IMG/VR virus record: IMGVR_UViG_3300035659_000022
Location: 1 to 51,792 of that record
Strand: one strand, 5' to 3'
From: a virus
DNA: 51,792 bases
Below the pieces are notes generated by a model. The model searched no databases and was not told the origin of the DNA. It was given only the letters and a program-made list of their open reading frames with translations. Positions 33,110-39,238 of the stretch are shown one piece after another. A program made the position numbers and the translations under genes. Each line of letters starts with the position of its first letter. Position 1 is the first letter of the stretch.

Positions 33110-33442
33110 GTGGATACAGAAAAGTTACTTTCTATCAAAGACATCTGTCGGTTATATGGTCTTAGTGATATGCGGGTTAGAGCCGCTATCCGGAAGGGTC
33201 AATTCAAAACTACCTTAGGGTTAGTTTCCGGGACTAAAACCCCTAAGCACTATGCCAAGCCGGTAGATGTTGAAAATTGGAGGAAAGCTTCCACTACTCA
33301 TACCAAACGGATGGATGGTCGGAATAAGTATTCCATCTACGCAACAAAAGAAGAGAAAGAGGTGTTGGACAGACTGCTTTCGGAAAATAAGTTGAGTCTT
33401 CCACTCAACTTTGCTAACCGGAAAAAAGTTGAAGTAGAATAA
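33110..33442 (+). CDS. HTH DNA-binding protein, GRNKYS family (copy 1)
   Basis: From GTG 33110 (behind AGAGGATAAA) the protein has 110 residues. Order: MerR/excisionase-like HTH SIKDICRLYGLSDMRVRAAIRKGQF (residues about 8-32), a strand-rich linker (TTLGLVSGTKTPKHYAKPVDVENW), then the family tag KRMDGRNKYSIYATKEEKEVLDRLL. It is a close paralogue of 35163 and a more distant one of 39239 and 40738. The gene is markedly AT-rich against its neighbours, and its codons differ accordingly, hinting at a separate origin. It stands next to the candidate origin. Confidence 0.75.
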   Translation: MDTEKLLSIKDICRLYGLSDMRVRAAIRKGQFKTTLGLVSGTKTPKHYAKPVDVENWRKASTTHTKRMDGRNKYSIYATKEEKEVLDRLLSENKLSLPLNFANRKKVEVE

Positions 33443-33447
33443 CTAAA

Positions 33448-33483
33448 AGAGAGGTTAGTTGACAAACTAACCTCTCTTTTTTT
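33448..33483 (+). terminator. Strong Rho-independent terminator
   Basis: A 13-bp perfect stem, AGAGAGGTTAGTT (33448-33460) with AACTAACCTCTCT (33465-33477), a 4-nt loop, and a run of seven T. It terminates the HTH gene 33110 unit. Confidence 0.92.
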
Positions 33484-33540
33484 GTTAGGATATACACGTA
33501 ACATACGTCGAATACGTCTATATTATATGAAGGGTTAGGA

Positions 33541-33673
33541 GGCCCCCGTGGAAAGAGTGGAACCCATGGAAACGGGGGGGCGCCTATGGAACATGGAAGC
33601 GGGGCCCCGGATGGAAATGTAACGCCCGTGGAAGTCCCTTGGAACGCGGGGGGCCATAGGACTTGTTTGGAAC
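33541..33673. repeat. TGGAA(C) repeat island A
   Basis: TGGAA occurs at 33549, 33558, 33567, 33587, 33594, 33612, 33629, 33640 and 33668, all on the plus strand; the first three are exactly 9 bp apart. A GGGGCCCC palindrome is at 33601-33608. A related island is at 34975-35047, and a thinner one near 36172-36204. Confidence 0.75.
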
Positions 33674-33700
33674 AGTACCCCATGCGCGTCCAAACAACAA

Positions 33701-33729
33701 AAGAGAAACCGCCCCCCTCGGTTTCTCTT
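33701..33729 (-). terminator. Leftward hairpin terminator
   Basis: Perfect 11-bp stem AAGAGAAACCG (33701-33711) with CGGTTTCTCTT (33719-33729). Read on the minus strand it is followed by TTGTTGTTTGG. It ends the leftward gene 33748-33984. Confidence 0.82.
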
Positions 33730-33747
33730 GCGCATCACGCTTGGCGG

Positions 33748-33984
33748 TTACTCGTGAGCAGTAACCGCATGCCGGCGATAGCTGCCCTCGCGGGAGCTGT
33801 GGCCGTCGGTATCTATTGAAAACTCGATGCCATATTCCTCAACGGTATCGGTGAGATTGCGCTCAGTAGTTTCTACTGAGGAGATCGCTCTCGCAACGAT
33901 CTCGAGGAGCCCTGCCTCACTTAGGAGGTTGTCGAGCGCCTCATCCAACGCTTCATGCAGTTGCTTTCTCGTTTCTGTTCTCAT
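33748..33984 (-). CDS. Small helical protein of unknown function
   Basis: A 78-residue acidic protein beginning with a Glu/Lys helix (RKQLHEALDEALDNLLSEAGLLEIVARA), then a short strand-turn part. Strong binding site GAAGGAGAGATAGC before ATG 33984, and a promoter (34039-34068) and a terminator (33701-33729) of its own make it a monocistronic unit. No family was recognised. Confidence 0.72.
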   Translation of the reverse strand: MRTETRKQLHEALDEALDNLLSEAGLLEIVARAISSVETTERNLTDTVEEYGIEFSIDTDGHSSREGSYRRHAVTAHE

Positions 33985-34038
33985 GCTATCTCTCCTTCAT
34001 GTTTTCGAAGCCGGCGGCTTCGATTCCTCATTATTATA

Positions 34039-34080
34039 ATTATAAGTAGTCCACAGGGCACATTTCAAGTATGCTCTTTT
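34039..34080 (-). promoter_or_regulatory. Leftward promoter of the AAAAGAG class for gene 33748-33984
   Basis: Minus strand: AAAAGAG box (34074-34080), 5-bp gap, TTGAAA (34063-34068), 18-bp gap, TATAAT (34039-34044) followed by TATAATAA. It drives the leftward gene 33748-33984. Confidence 0.75.
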
Positions 34081-34144
34081 GTAACGGGGGTACGCCCTAT
34101 GCCCAGCAGGATACCTAGGGGCCTCCTGACTCCTAAGTTCCTTG

Positions 34145-34552
34145 TTATTGCTTGGCTGCGAAGTATCTACCTAACTCGATGGCGGGGCCGGGCTCTCCAA
34201 TCCAATCTTCAATCCAATCCCCAAAGCGGTTTATCAGCGACTCCTGCAGCGCTCTCTCCTCTTTGGAAACCTCTTCGGTTGGGTCCCACTTGAAATCTCC
34301 TCTCGCGTAGTAGTTCATCGCAAGTTGGCCAACAACCTCGAGCTCGCGGTCGCTGAGGCCGTAGGAGAGATCTTCTTTGGCCTCTTCCACCATATGAGGA
34401 TCGAGGTCCACGAAGATCCTCATCGGCGTACCCTCAATAGTAACGTCGACGAAGAATAGCTTCGGGTTACCTTTGGGGTCGAACTGCCTCATAGGGACTT
34501 CGGCCGCCGGCTGGTCCTTGTCCTTGGCGTAGACGATCAATTTCGGTTCCAT
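34145..34552 (-). CDS. Acidic protein of unknown function
   Basis: A 135-residue protein with a beta-strand N-terminal half (KLIVYAKDKDQPAAEVPM, LFFVDVTIEGTPMRIFVDL) and a helical C-terminal half (EELSKEERALQESLINRFGDWIEDWIG). Strong binding site GAAAGGAGAGATGAC precedes ATG 34552. Its neighbour is 34566-34754, 13 bp upstream. Function is unknown. Confidence 0.75.
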   Translation of the reverse strand: MEPKLIVYAKDKDQPAAEVPMRQFDPKGNPKLFFVDVTIEGTPMRIFVDLDPHMVEEAKEDLSYGLSDRELEVVGQLAMNYYARGDFKWDPTEEVSKEERALQESLINRFGDWIEDWIGEPGPAIELGRYFAAKQ

Positions 34553-34565
34553 GTCATCTCTCCTT

Positions 34566-34754
34566 TCAAGCTACAGGCCCATACATCACTTCATAGGCCT
34601 CTTCCAAAAGGTGACCAAGTCGTACCATGGTCTCCTTAGGGGTATCATCAGGATAACTCTCCGGCTCGGTCCCAAGCCCGTACTCGCCTGGGAACAAGAT
34701 CATATGCATCCTCCGGAGGATCTTTTGAAGCTCTTGCTCTTTCGTTTCATCCAT
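34566..34754 (-). CDS. Small helical protein (unknown)
   Basis: From ATG 34754 (behind AAAAAGGAGTAATGGC) 62 residues: an N-terminal helix (KEQELQKILRRMHMILFPGEYG), a turn-rich middle and a C-terminal helix (ETMVRLGHLLEEAYEVMYG). It is the first gene of a two-gene leftward unit. The promoter is at 34811-34839. Confidence 0.72.
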   Translation of the reverse strand: MDETKEQELQKILRRMHMILFPGEYGLGTEPESYPDDTPKETMVRLGHLLEEAYEVMYGPVA

Positions 34755-34810
34755 GCCATTACTCCTTTTTATTTTTGAGGCCCACGGCCTCAATTCTTTA
34801 TGATACTATA

Positions 34811-34851
34811 ATTATAATGCATTTTGGGGAATCTTACCAGAATACTCTTTT
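34811..34851 (-). promoter_or_regulatory. Leftward promoter of the AAAAGAG class
   Basis: Minus strand: AAAAGAG (34845-34851), 5-bp gap, TGGTAA (34834-34839, weak -35), 17-bp gap, TATAAT (34811-34816) with TATAGTAT following. It drives 34754-34566 and 34552-34145. Confidence 0.68.
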
Positions 34852-34974
34852 GGATTTAGGAAGGGGGTCGCGCATGGCACTTCTCTTCTGCCTATCGCGC
34901 TGCCAAGTGACAAGGGGGCCCGCTGGCGTCCAAGGAACTAGGGTAAGGGGAAGGGATGAACCCATACAGACCCA

Positions 34975-35047
34975 TGGAACAGATGGAAAGTACGCCGGGG
35001 GTGTCTTTGGAACAAGTGGAACGGGGGCCCCATGGAACCCGATGGAA
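34975..35047. repeat. TGGAA(C) repeat island B
   Basis: TGGAA begins at 34975, 34984, 35008, 35017, 35033 and 35043, all on the plus strand, with 9-bp spacing in two pairs. A GGGGGCCCC palindrome-like core is at 35024-35032, as in island A. It lies between two divergent promoters. Confidence 0.75.
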
Positions 35048-35066
35048 CACTGCTCGCGCGCGTACC

Positions 35067-35107
35067 AAAAGAGGTAACTTGTAAATTCCCAGTAGTGCTG
35101 GTATAAT
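35067..35107 (+). promoter_or_regulatory. Rightward promoter of the AAAAGAG class for 35163
   Basis: AAAAGAG (35067-35073), 5-bp gap, TTGTAA (35079-35084), 17-bp gap, TATAAT (35102-35107). The leader to ATG 35163 is about 50 nt and includes AAGGAGTAACGC as the binding site. Confidence 0.78.
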
Positions 35108-35162
35108 ATATGCATAATAAAGGATCCCGCTAGGGCTCCCCCACCCAAGAAGGAGTAACGCA

Positions 35163-35522
35163 ATGTCTCAGAAAGGTTCCACCCAGTCCTTCACTTTGAA
35201 GGAAGCCGCTCATGAAGTCGGCCTATCCGACTTCCGCGTCCGGAGCGCCATCCGTAAGGGTGACCTCAAGACGACCCTCGAGCCTATCAAGGAAGGCTCC
35301 AAGACCAACCGCCACGTGATCACGGAGGCGGATCTCAAGGCTTGGCGCGCCGTAACCGGCAGCCATACCAGGCGCGCCGACGGCCGCAACAAGTACTCTA
35401 TGTACGCGACCGCCGAAGAGTACGAGGCGGTGATGAAGCTTCTGGCCGAACAGAAGCTGGCGCTCCCGATCGTCCGCGCGAATGTCAAAAAGGCCGTTGA
35501 GGCCGAGCCCGCAGCCGAGTAA
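35163..35522 (+). CDS. HTH DNA-binding protein, GRNKYS family (copy 2)
   Basis: A 119-residue protein: MerR/excisionase-like HTH TLKEAAHEVGLSDFRVRSAIRKGDL (residues about 11-35), a linker (TTLEPIKEGSKTNRHVITEADLKAWR) and the family tag RRADGRNKYSMYATAEEYEAVMKLL. It is nearly colinear with 33110 (SD[FM]RVR[SA]AIRKG, GRNKYS[IM]YAT). The TATAAT promoter, a clean 5' leader and a strong terminator isolate it as a single-gene unit. It may bind the nearby TGGAA repeats or its own promoter; this is inference. Confidence 0.78.
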   Translation: MSQKGSTQSFTLKEAAHEVGLSDFRVRSAIRKGDLKTTLEPIKEGSKTNRHVITEADLKAWRAVTGSHTRRADGRNKYSMYATAEEYEAVMKLLAEQKLALPIVRANVKKAVEAEPAAE

Positions 35523-35543
35523 CCCCAAGCCAAGCAACAATAG

Positions 35544-35575
35544 GAAAGCCGCCAGTAGGCATAGGCGGCTTTCCG
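35544..35575 (+). terminator. Terminator after HTH gene 35163
   Basis: Perfect 11-bp stem GGAAAGCCGCC (35544-35554) with GGCGGCTTTCC (35565-35575) and 10-nt loop, 22 nt behind the stop. There is only a short T run after it. Confidence 0.75.
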
Positions 35576-35600
35576 CCATCCCTTACTAAGGAGACGAATC

Positions 35601-35915
35601 ATGAACGAGCATAAGCTTGAAGTCATGACCGCAGAGAACATCGAGAAGTTCGCTGTCATGGGCAGTTGGCCATCGGCCGCCAGGATGCGGGTGGACCTTG
35701 GGTTTGATGAATCCGCGACCGACGCACTCATAGGTTGCTATACGGACCTAGAGGGCGTTGTTAACTTCAGTCGAGAGGCCCCCGAGGGCCCCGTGCGTAA
35801 GGGCCACGGATTCTCGATCATCCACGGACGCCTATACCTGCGGCCCGTCGAAGGAGTCGAAACAGAGCCTGGGGTCCTCTGGGTCACGGAGGAGCAGTAC
35901 CGCCAACTCTTTTAG
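35601..35915 (+). CDS. Small protein of unknown function
   Basis: A 104-residue protein with AAGGAGACGAATC before ATG 35601. Helical N-terminus (TAENIEKFAVMGSWPSAARMRV), beta-rich C-terminus (FSIIHGRLYLRPVEGVE). No family was recognised. It is followed by a tiny gene (35925) with a 9-nt gap. Confidence 0.75.
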   Translation: MNEHKLEVMTAENIEKFAVMGSWPSAARMRVDLGFDESATDALIGCYTDLEGVVNFSREAPEGPVRKGHGFSIIHGRLYLRPVEGVETEPGVLWVTEEQYRQLF

Positions 35916-35924
35916 GAGGCCAGA

Positions 35925-36083
35925 ATGCTAAAAGTGTATTTTAGCCTACTCACAGAAAACTGGTGGGTGGTGCTCTGCAATAAGGTTAGTGGAGAAGTAG
36001 AACGGTTCGTAGCCGGCCCATTCGTCGGCGGTGAGCTGGTAGCCCAAGCGTGGGCTGACGAGCATCAAGGCTCCTACACCTAA
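35925..36083 (+). CDS. Very small protein of unknown function
   Basis: A 52-residue protein: ATG 35925 behind AGGAGGCCAGA, stop TAA 36081-36083. It reads MLKVYFSLLTENWWVVLC, then VERFVAGPFVGGELVAQAWADEHQG, a compact alpha/beta unit. The good binding site and the immediate terminator afterwards support it. Confidence 0.72.
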   Translation: MLKVYFSLLTENWWVVLCNKVSGEVERFVAGPFVGGELVAQAWADEHQGSYT

Positions 36084-36091
36084 ACAAGATG

Positions 36092-36122
36092 GCACGCTGG
36101 AAGGGGGCCGGCGTGCTTTTTT
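36092..36122 (+). terminator. Terminator after gene 35925
   Basis: GCACGC (36092-36097) pairs with GCGTGC (36111-36116), followed by six T (36117-36122). Stem length is 6 bp with a 13-nt loop. Confidence 0.8.
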
Positions 36123-36210
36123 GTTACCCTAAGGCGGGGCCATAGGACACAACCCCTAAGCACAGTCCTCGTGGAATGCCGTCGATTCGGTGGCACGCGT
36201 GGAACTAAGT

Positions 36211-36300
36211 GCGTATGGGTTAGCAAGTGGGTTGTTGGACAGATGGCCCTGGAAAAAAAGAGAAGACATCGCCCAAACCAAATGCCCCATACGCTAACCC
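36211..36300. repeat. Two overlapping inverted repeats
   Basis: GCGTATGGG (36211-36219) pairs with CCCATACGC (36286-36294), and GGGTTAGC (36217-36224) with GCTAACCC (36293-36300). The arms overlap, so the two hairpins exclude each other. It might be an attachment or switch-like element; no function is known. Confidence 0.55.
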
Positions 36301-36450
36301 ACCAGTAACATCGTATGCGCGACCCGGCACCAGCACGCACCCTAGCGCACATAAATAATAATAATAATAATAAATAAACAGCAGATGACAATTATAATAT
36401 AATAATACAATTCCCAAGGCGTACGTCCAGTCTAAAGCATTAGTGATACC

Positions 36451-36501
36451 GGGTGTAAGATCAAGAAGAACTTTTATGTACATCTTCATCTTCCTACACC
36501 C
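36451..36501. other. Imperfect hairpin
   Basis: GGGTGTA (36451-36457) with TACACCC (36495-36501), continued by AAGAT/ATCTT after a two-base bulge. It could be a small RNA structure or a leftover of a terminator. Confidence 0.4.
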
Positions 36502-36590
36502 TAGACTTCATATGCTGGGGATCCAAAGGCCGCCCTCAGGCAATGTTTTTATTTTTTGCTTATCAAACAAGAAGGGCCTCAATCCTAGCT

Positions 36591-36619
36591 ATACAAAAAA
36601 GTTGTACTCGGTATATAAT
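36591..36619 (+). promoter_or_regulatory. Promoter of HTH gene 36643
   Basis: TATAAT (36614-36619), with only a weak -35 (ATACAA at 36591-36596, 17-bp gap). It is within 24 nt of the ATG, and the leader carries a strong AAGGAGG. Confidence 0.55.
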
Positions 36620-36642
36620 TTATAGAAGAAAAGGAGGTAGAC

Positions 36643-36939
36643 ATGACCAGCGAAGTCGATACCGTTGTGGAGTTCCTCCAAGGTGCCCCTATTACTGACA
36701 TCCTCGAGAGGCATCAGCTCACTCTCGAAGCCTTCCATGTCCTCATTAACTCGGAAGACCTTGCACTCAAACCGCAAGTGCGAGACGAGTTAAGACGGAG
36801 GGCATACAATATTGCTGTACAAATGTACATCGACGGTAAGCACCTTTGGGAGATTGAACTAGCAACTAGTGTGCAGTCAGCTTACTTGTACAAAAAGCTA
36901 CGGCAACGAGGCGTGCCGCTTAGGAATCGAAAATTGTAA
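36643..36939 (+). CDS. HTH protein, paralogue of 31734
   Basis: A 98-residue protein. The C-terminal unit (AVQMYIDGKHLWEIELATSVQSAYLYKKLRQRGVPL) matches the last unit of the 149-residue protein at 31734 (AIDLYKAGTPLWQILEETGVPQPTLHNELHLQGIPL) in spacing and key residues. The start at 36643 follows AAAGGAGGTAGAC. It is a candidate transcription regulator. The N-terminal half (residues 1-45) is helical with no homology seen. Confidence 0.72.
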   Translation: MTSEVDTVVEFLQGAPITDILERHQLTLEAFHVLINSEDLALKPQVRDELRRRAYNIAVQMYIDGKHLWEIELATSVQSAYLYKKLRQRGVPLRNRKL

Positions 36940-36977
36940 AAGAGCTCCTTCCGAAAATCCTAAAGATACGTTATAAT
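36938..36977 (+). promoter_or_regulatory. Promoter of the AAAAGAG class for 37006
   Basis: AAAAGAG (36938-36944, overlapping the previous stop), 4-bp gap, TTCCGA (36949-36954), 17-bp gap, TATAAT (36972-36977) followed by TACTATAAC. Confidence 0.78.
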
Positions 36978-37005
36978 TACTATAACCTAAAAGGAAAGGA
37001 GCATC

Positions 37006-37359
37006 ATGTCCAAACCCCCCAAGCTCACCGTAACAGACGTTATCCAAATAGCGATGCGCGATAACGGAGATCCTGCTGCAGCTGTCCTGCAGTACATGCA
37101 GCGTACTGACTCAGGCGCGACCTTCCGAGATGCGATACTCGCCGTTTGGACCTACTTGCAGCAGTCTAACACTCCACCTCACGGCAGTGTAGCGTGTTCA
37201 AAATGTTACCACGTCGTTGAAGAAATCGAGGCCAGGTTCGGTCACTTCCACCCCCTAGCCCTACTGGAACCGTATTGCGTGGATTGCGCGAGCGACCCAA
37301 ACTTCCTAGACGAGTCGGACAACGTGTTTCTCTTCGGCCGTCCCCGCCATCGCCCATGA
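37006..37359 (+). CDS. Small protein with zinc-binding cysteines
   Basis: A 117-residue protein after AAGGAAAGGAGCATC. Two CxxC pairs, CSKCYH (about residue 64) and CVDCAS (about residue 91), fit a zinc site. The N-terminus is helical (TVTDVIQIAMRDNGDPAAAVLQYM). Function is unknown. Confidence 0.75.
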   Translation: MSKPPKLTVTDVIQIAMRDNGDPAAAVLQYMQRTDSGATFRDAILAVWTYLQQSNTPPHGSVACSKCYHVVEEIEARFGHFHPLALLEPYCVDCASDPNFLDESDNVFLFGRPRHRP

Positions 37360-37365
37360 TGTAAC

Positions 37366-37405
37366 ATAAGAGCCTCTTCAAAGAAGCTCCAAGGTATGTT
37401 ATAAT
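37366..37405 (+). promoter_or_regulatory. Promoter of the AAAAGAG class for 37463
   Basis: ATAAGAG (37366-37372), 4-bp gap, TTCAAA (37377-37382), 17-bp gap, TATAAT (37400-37405) followed by TATAGTAAC. The leader to ATG 37463 is about 50 nt. Confidence 0.8.
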
Positions 37406-37462
37406 TATAGTAACCTTAAGTACCCACCTAAATCCCTACCCCAAGAAAGGAAAGGAAGCACC

Positions 37463-37639
37463 ATGCCCCCAAACCAAGATGTAATGGCCAAGATGGAAGC
37501 CGCAGCAGCGGAAGCTGCTAAAGAGCTCCCAACCACTGGCACAGCCCAGCAGCTTGCTGACTGGATCGCGAAGTGGTATATGCAAGCCGGTTACAAGCGC
37601 CTATGTCGGCTGATCCTACAAGCGTTCGGTCATCGCTAG
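37463..37639 (+). CDS. Small helical protein (58 residues)
   Basis: ATG 37463 behind AAAGGAAGCACC; stop TAG 37637-37639. A helix-rich sequence with Ala-rich N-terminus and GTAQQLADWIAKWYMQAGYKRLCRLILQAF at the end. A recurring DW-KWYM-GYKRL pattern suggests a conserved small family. Function is unknown. Confidence 0.7.
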   Translation: MPPNQDVMAKMEAAAAEAAKELPTTGTAQQLADWIAKWYMQAGYKRLCRLILQAFGHR

Positions 37640-37641
37640 CC

Positions 37642-38007
37642 ATGGACCCCAAATTCGCAGCGGTACTCCAAGCCCGACGTGAGCGCAGAACGCAACCTAA
37701 GCATTACTTTGCGACCCTGCGCGTTGTCGGAGACGATGACAAGCTCCACAGAACCGCCCGCACTGAAGACTTCATGACACTCGGTGAAGCTCGCACAAAC
37801 CTCGATGCGATGATGTCCAGCGCAGACGGTAAACAGGAAGGTTCTGTTGGAACAATCTTCCGCGTTGGCCCCAACGGAACCGAGACGATTGAGCACGCGG
37901 TTACCGTCAACGGCGAAGTCCGTCAAGCTTACCGTTCCAAGCCGAAATGGTACCTCATCGTCGCACCCTTTATCCGCACCAGCCTGTTCTACCACAAGAC
38001 CCCGTGA
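37642..38007 (+). CDS. Small protein of unknown function
   Basis: ATG 37642 is chosen, 2 nt behind the previous stop; an upstream in-frame start at 37573 lies inside the previous gene. The 121-residue protein is alpha/beta (HYFATLRVVGDDDK, EARTNLDAMMSSADG, GTIFRVGPNGTETI) and ends in a short hydrophobic stretch (YLIVAPFIRTSLFY). It may be a small membrane-attached or nucleic-acid binding protein. Confidence 0.68.
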   Translation: MDPKFAAVLQARRERRTQPKHYFATLRVVGDDDKLHRTARTEDFMTLGEARTNLDAMMSSADGKQEGSVGTIFRVGPNGTETIEHAVTVNGEVRQAYRSKPKWYLIVAPFIRTSLFYHKTP

Positions 38008-38276
38008 CACCGACCTATTGTTCCCACCCGCAACCGTTCACTCGTGAAGAGCGGATCCAGTCGAACTATGAGTTTGCGCTCGGCCTTGGACGCTACGATC
38101 TCAACCGGCTTGACAACGCAAAACAACTTGCTCTCGATCCCGAAAAGTTCCACCTAAAGATAGCCCAGTACGAAACAACTATATGGCGTTGTTTATGTAT
38201 GGATCACGCGTACCGAACCAACATTACTTGTAAACACCAACTAGCGCGTATGCTAGAATCTTGCATCTTTGTGTAG
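38004..38276 (+). CDS. Small SWIM-type zinc-finger protein
   Basis: GTG 38004 overlaps the previous stop by 4 nt (GTGA). The 90-residue protein ends with CLCMDHAYRTNITCKHQLARML, which fits the SWIM zinc-finger signature CxCxnCxH. SWIM domains bind DNA or proteins in many contexts. The rest is helical (FTREERIQSNYEFALGLGRYDL). Confidence 0.68.
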   Translation: MTPTYCSHPQPFTREERIQSNYEFALGLGRYDLNRLDNAKQLALDPEKFHLKIAQYETTIWRCLCMDHAYRTNITCKHQLARMLESCIFV

Positions 38277-38335
38277 AACCGACGCCGGCCGAGTCACCTG
38301 ATGGAAAGCGCAATGTGATATCTGACATGCGGAAC

Positions 38336-38376
38336 AAAAGAGCCCCCTTCCAAAAAGCCCCAAGATACGGTATAAT
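38336..38376 (+). promoter_or_regulatory. Promoter of the AAAAGAG class for 38425
   Basis: AAAAGAG (38336-38342), 5-bp gap, TTCCAA (38348-38353), 17-bp gap, TATAAT (38371-38376) followed by TATAGTAAC. It supports a translation start at ATG 38425 rather than at ATG 38386, which would be leaderless. Confidence 0.82.
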
Positions 38377-38424
38377 TATAGTAACATGAAAAATCCAAAC
38401 AGCCACCTGGAAAAGAGGATACCC

Positions 38425-38751
38425 ATGACGATTGCACATAAGATTAAGAACGTGCCTGACGCCACCTGCGAGAAGTGTCCGATGCAGTGGGAGGGCGAGT
38501 GTAGAGCGTTTAGTACCCCTCACAGCCAGGAAGAGCGTCAACAACGGTCCAACCTCGCGCCGCTATGCGACCCGCCAAAGAACACCTGGAAATGTACACG
38601 ATGCGGACGACGGCTGCCTACAGGCGGTAGCGTCTGGTCCTGGCGGCGGAGCAAACACACGCAAGGGGAACCGAGCGGCTATTTGTGTGACCCTTGCGCA
38701 GACGCACGCGAGGCTGGAATAGACTGGATACCCCATAACCAGGATACGTAA
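38425..38751 (+). CDS. Small zinc-finger protein
   Basis: A 108-residue protein. AAAAGAGG precedes ATG 38425. It has cysteine pairs CEKC (about residue 15), CTRCGRR (about residue 57) and CDPCADA (about residue 88), plus extra CDPP, giving two probable zinc sites. Role unknown. Confidence 0.7.
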   Translation: MTIAHKIKNVPDATCEKCPMQWEGECRAFSTPHSQEERQQRSNLAPLCDPPKNTWKCTRCGRRLPTGGSVWSWRRSKHTQGEPSGYLCDPCADAREAGIDWIPHNQDT

Positions 38752-38764
38752 GGATTCGTCCATA

Positions 38765-38974
38765 ATGGATAGTGTCGCAGCCAAGTTACGTAAGGATGCA
38801 AAGCTCATTAGCCACTTGGTAGCAGTTCTAAGGCGGATGACTAGAATGCTACAATTATGGCAAGAGAGATTTGCCGAAGCCCGGCCGATCGTTAGCCAGT
38901 ATTTCAAGGTAGAGCTGATCCCGCTCTTACAAGAGTGGATAGCCGAATTAGATCCGACTCAACCAAGGAGGTAA
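38765..38974 (+). CDS. Small helical protein
   Basis: A 69-residue basic helical protein (SVAAKLRKDAKLISHLVAVLRRMTRML, then FKVELIPLLQEWIAEL). The binding site is weak (AGGATTCG). It is 2 nt ahead of the next gene, whose AAGGAGG lies inside its end. Function unknown. Confidence 0.6.
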   Translation: MDSVAAKLRKDAKLISHLVAVLRRMTRMLQLWQERFAEARPIVSQYFKVELIPLLQEWIAELDPTQPRR

Positions 38975-38976
38975 CT

Positions 38977-39234
38977 ATGATCAAAAACCCCTACACTATA
39001 CACCCCGACGAAATTCAGCCGGGCGACGTATTCGTACAAACCGTCACCATCCACGTGAATCGAAGGGATTCTCTAGGGCGTGTGCTAGTCCGAGCGTACC
39101 GTTGTGGCTACCCACCCCAAGTCTCGGACGACGGCATTCCTCAAGGCAATCCTATTGCTCCGGAACTCCTCAATGCAATCCTCCAGGCGTTTGCACCTAC
39201 CCTACTGGATGTAAACGCTCAACCGGACCTTTAA
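38977..39234 (+). CDS. Small protein of unknown function
   Basis: ATG 38977 behind AAGGAGGTAACT; an earlier in-frame start at 38935 lies inside the previous gene. 85 residues, beta-rich start (DEIQPGDVFVQTVTIHV), helical end. No family was recognised. Confidence 0.7.
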   Translation: MIKNPYTIHPDEIQPGDVFVQTVTIHVNRRDSLGRVLVRAYRCGYPPQVSDDGIPQGNPIAPELLNAILQAFAPTLLDVNAQPDL

Positions 39235-39238
39235 TGCT

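Larger units (their letters stand above)
33443..33747. other. GC-rich gene-free region with TGGAA repeats and two terminators
   Basis: Between convergent genes. After a rightward terminator (33448-33483) come nine TGGAA motifs in 33549-33672, several 9 bp apart, then a leftward hairpin (33701-33729). The long antisense frames here translate as repetitive Pro/Gly-rich sequence without a domain and are not genes. Confidence 0.7.
34755..35162. other. Divergent control region with TGGAA repeats
   Basis: Gene-free. From left: a leftward promoter (34811-34851), a GC-rich stretch with TGGAA(C) repeats (34975-35047) and a rightward promoter (35067-35107). No hairpin terminator was seen. The open frames through it are repetitive and have no binding site. 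Confidence 0.7.
36084..36642. other. Long gene-free region with AT microsatellite and inverted repeats
   Basis: Holds a terminator (36092-36122), two overlapping inverted repeats (36211-36300), an (AAT)n run at about 36354-36373, an AT-rich patch to 36412, an imperfect hairpin (36451-36501) and the promoter of 36643. The possible frame at 36443-36625 is low in complexity without a binding site and is not called. Confidence 0.7.

Noticed and set aside
33414-33738. Minus-strand frames in the TGGAA island
   Set aside because: Repetitive Pro/Gly translation, no binding site, crossing a strong terminator.
36443-36625. 60-residue plus-strand frame
   Set aside because: No binding site, overlaps a hairpin and the promoter of 36643.
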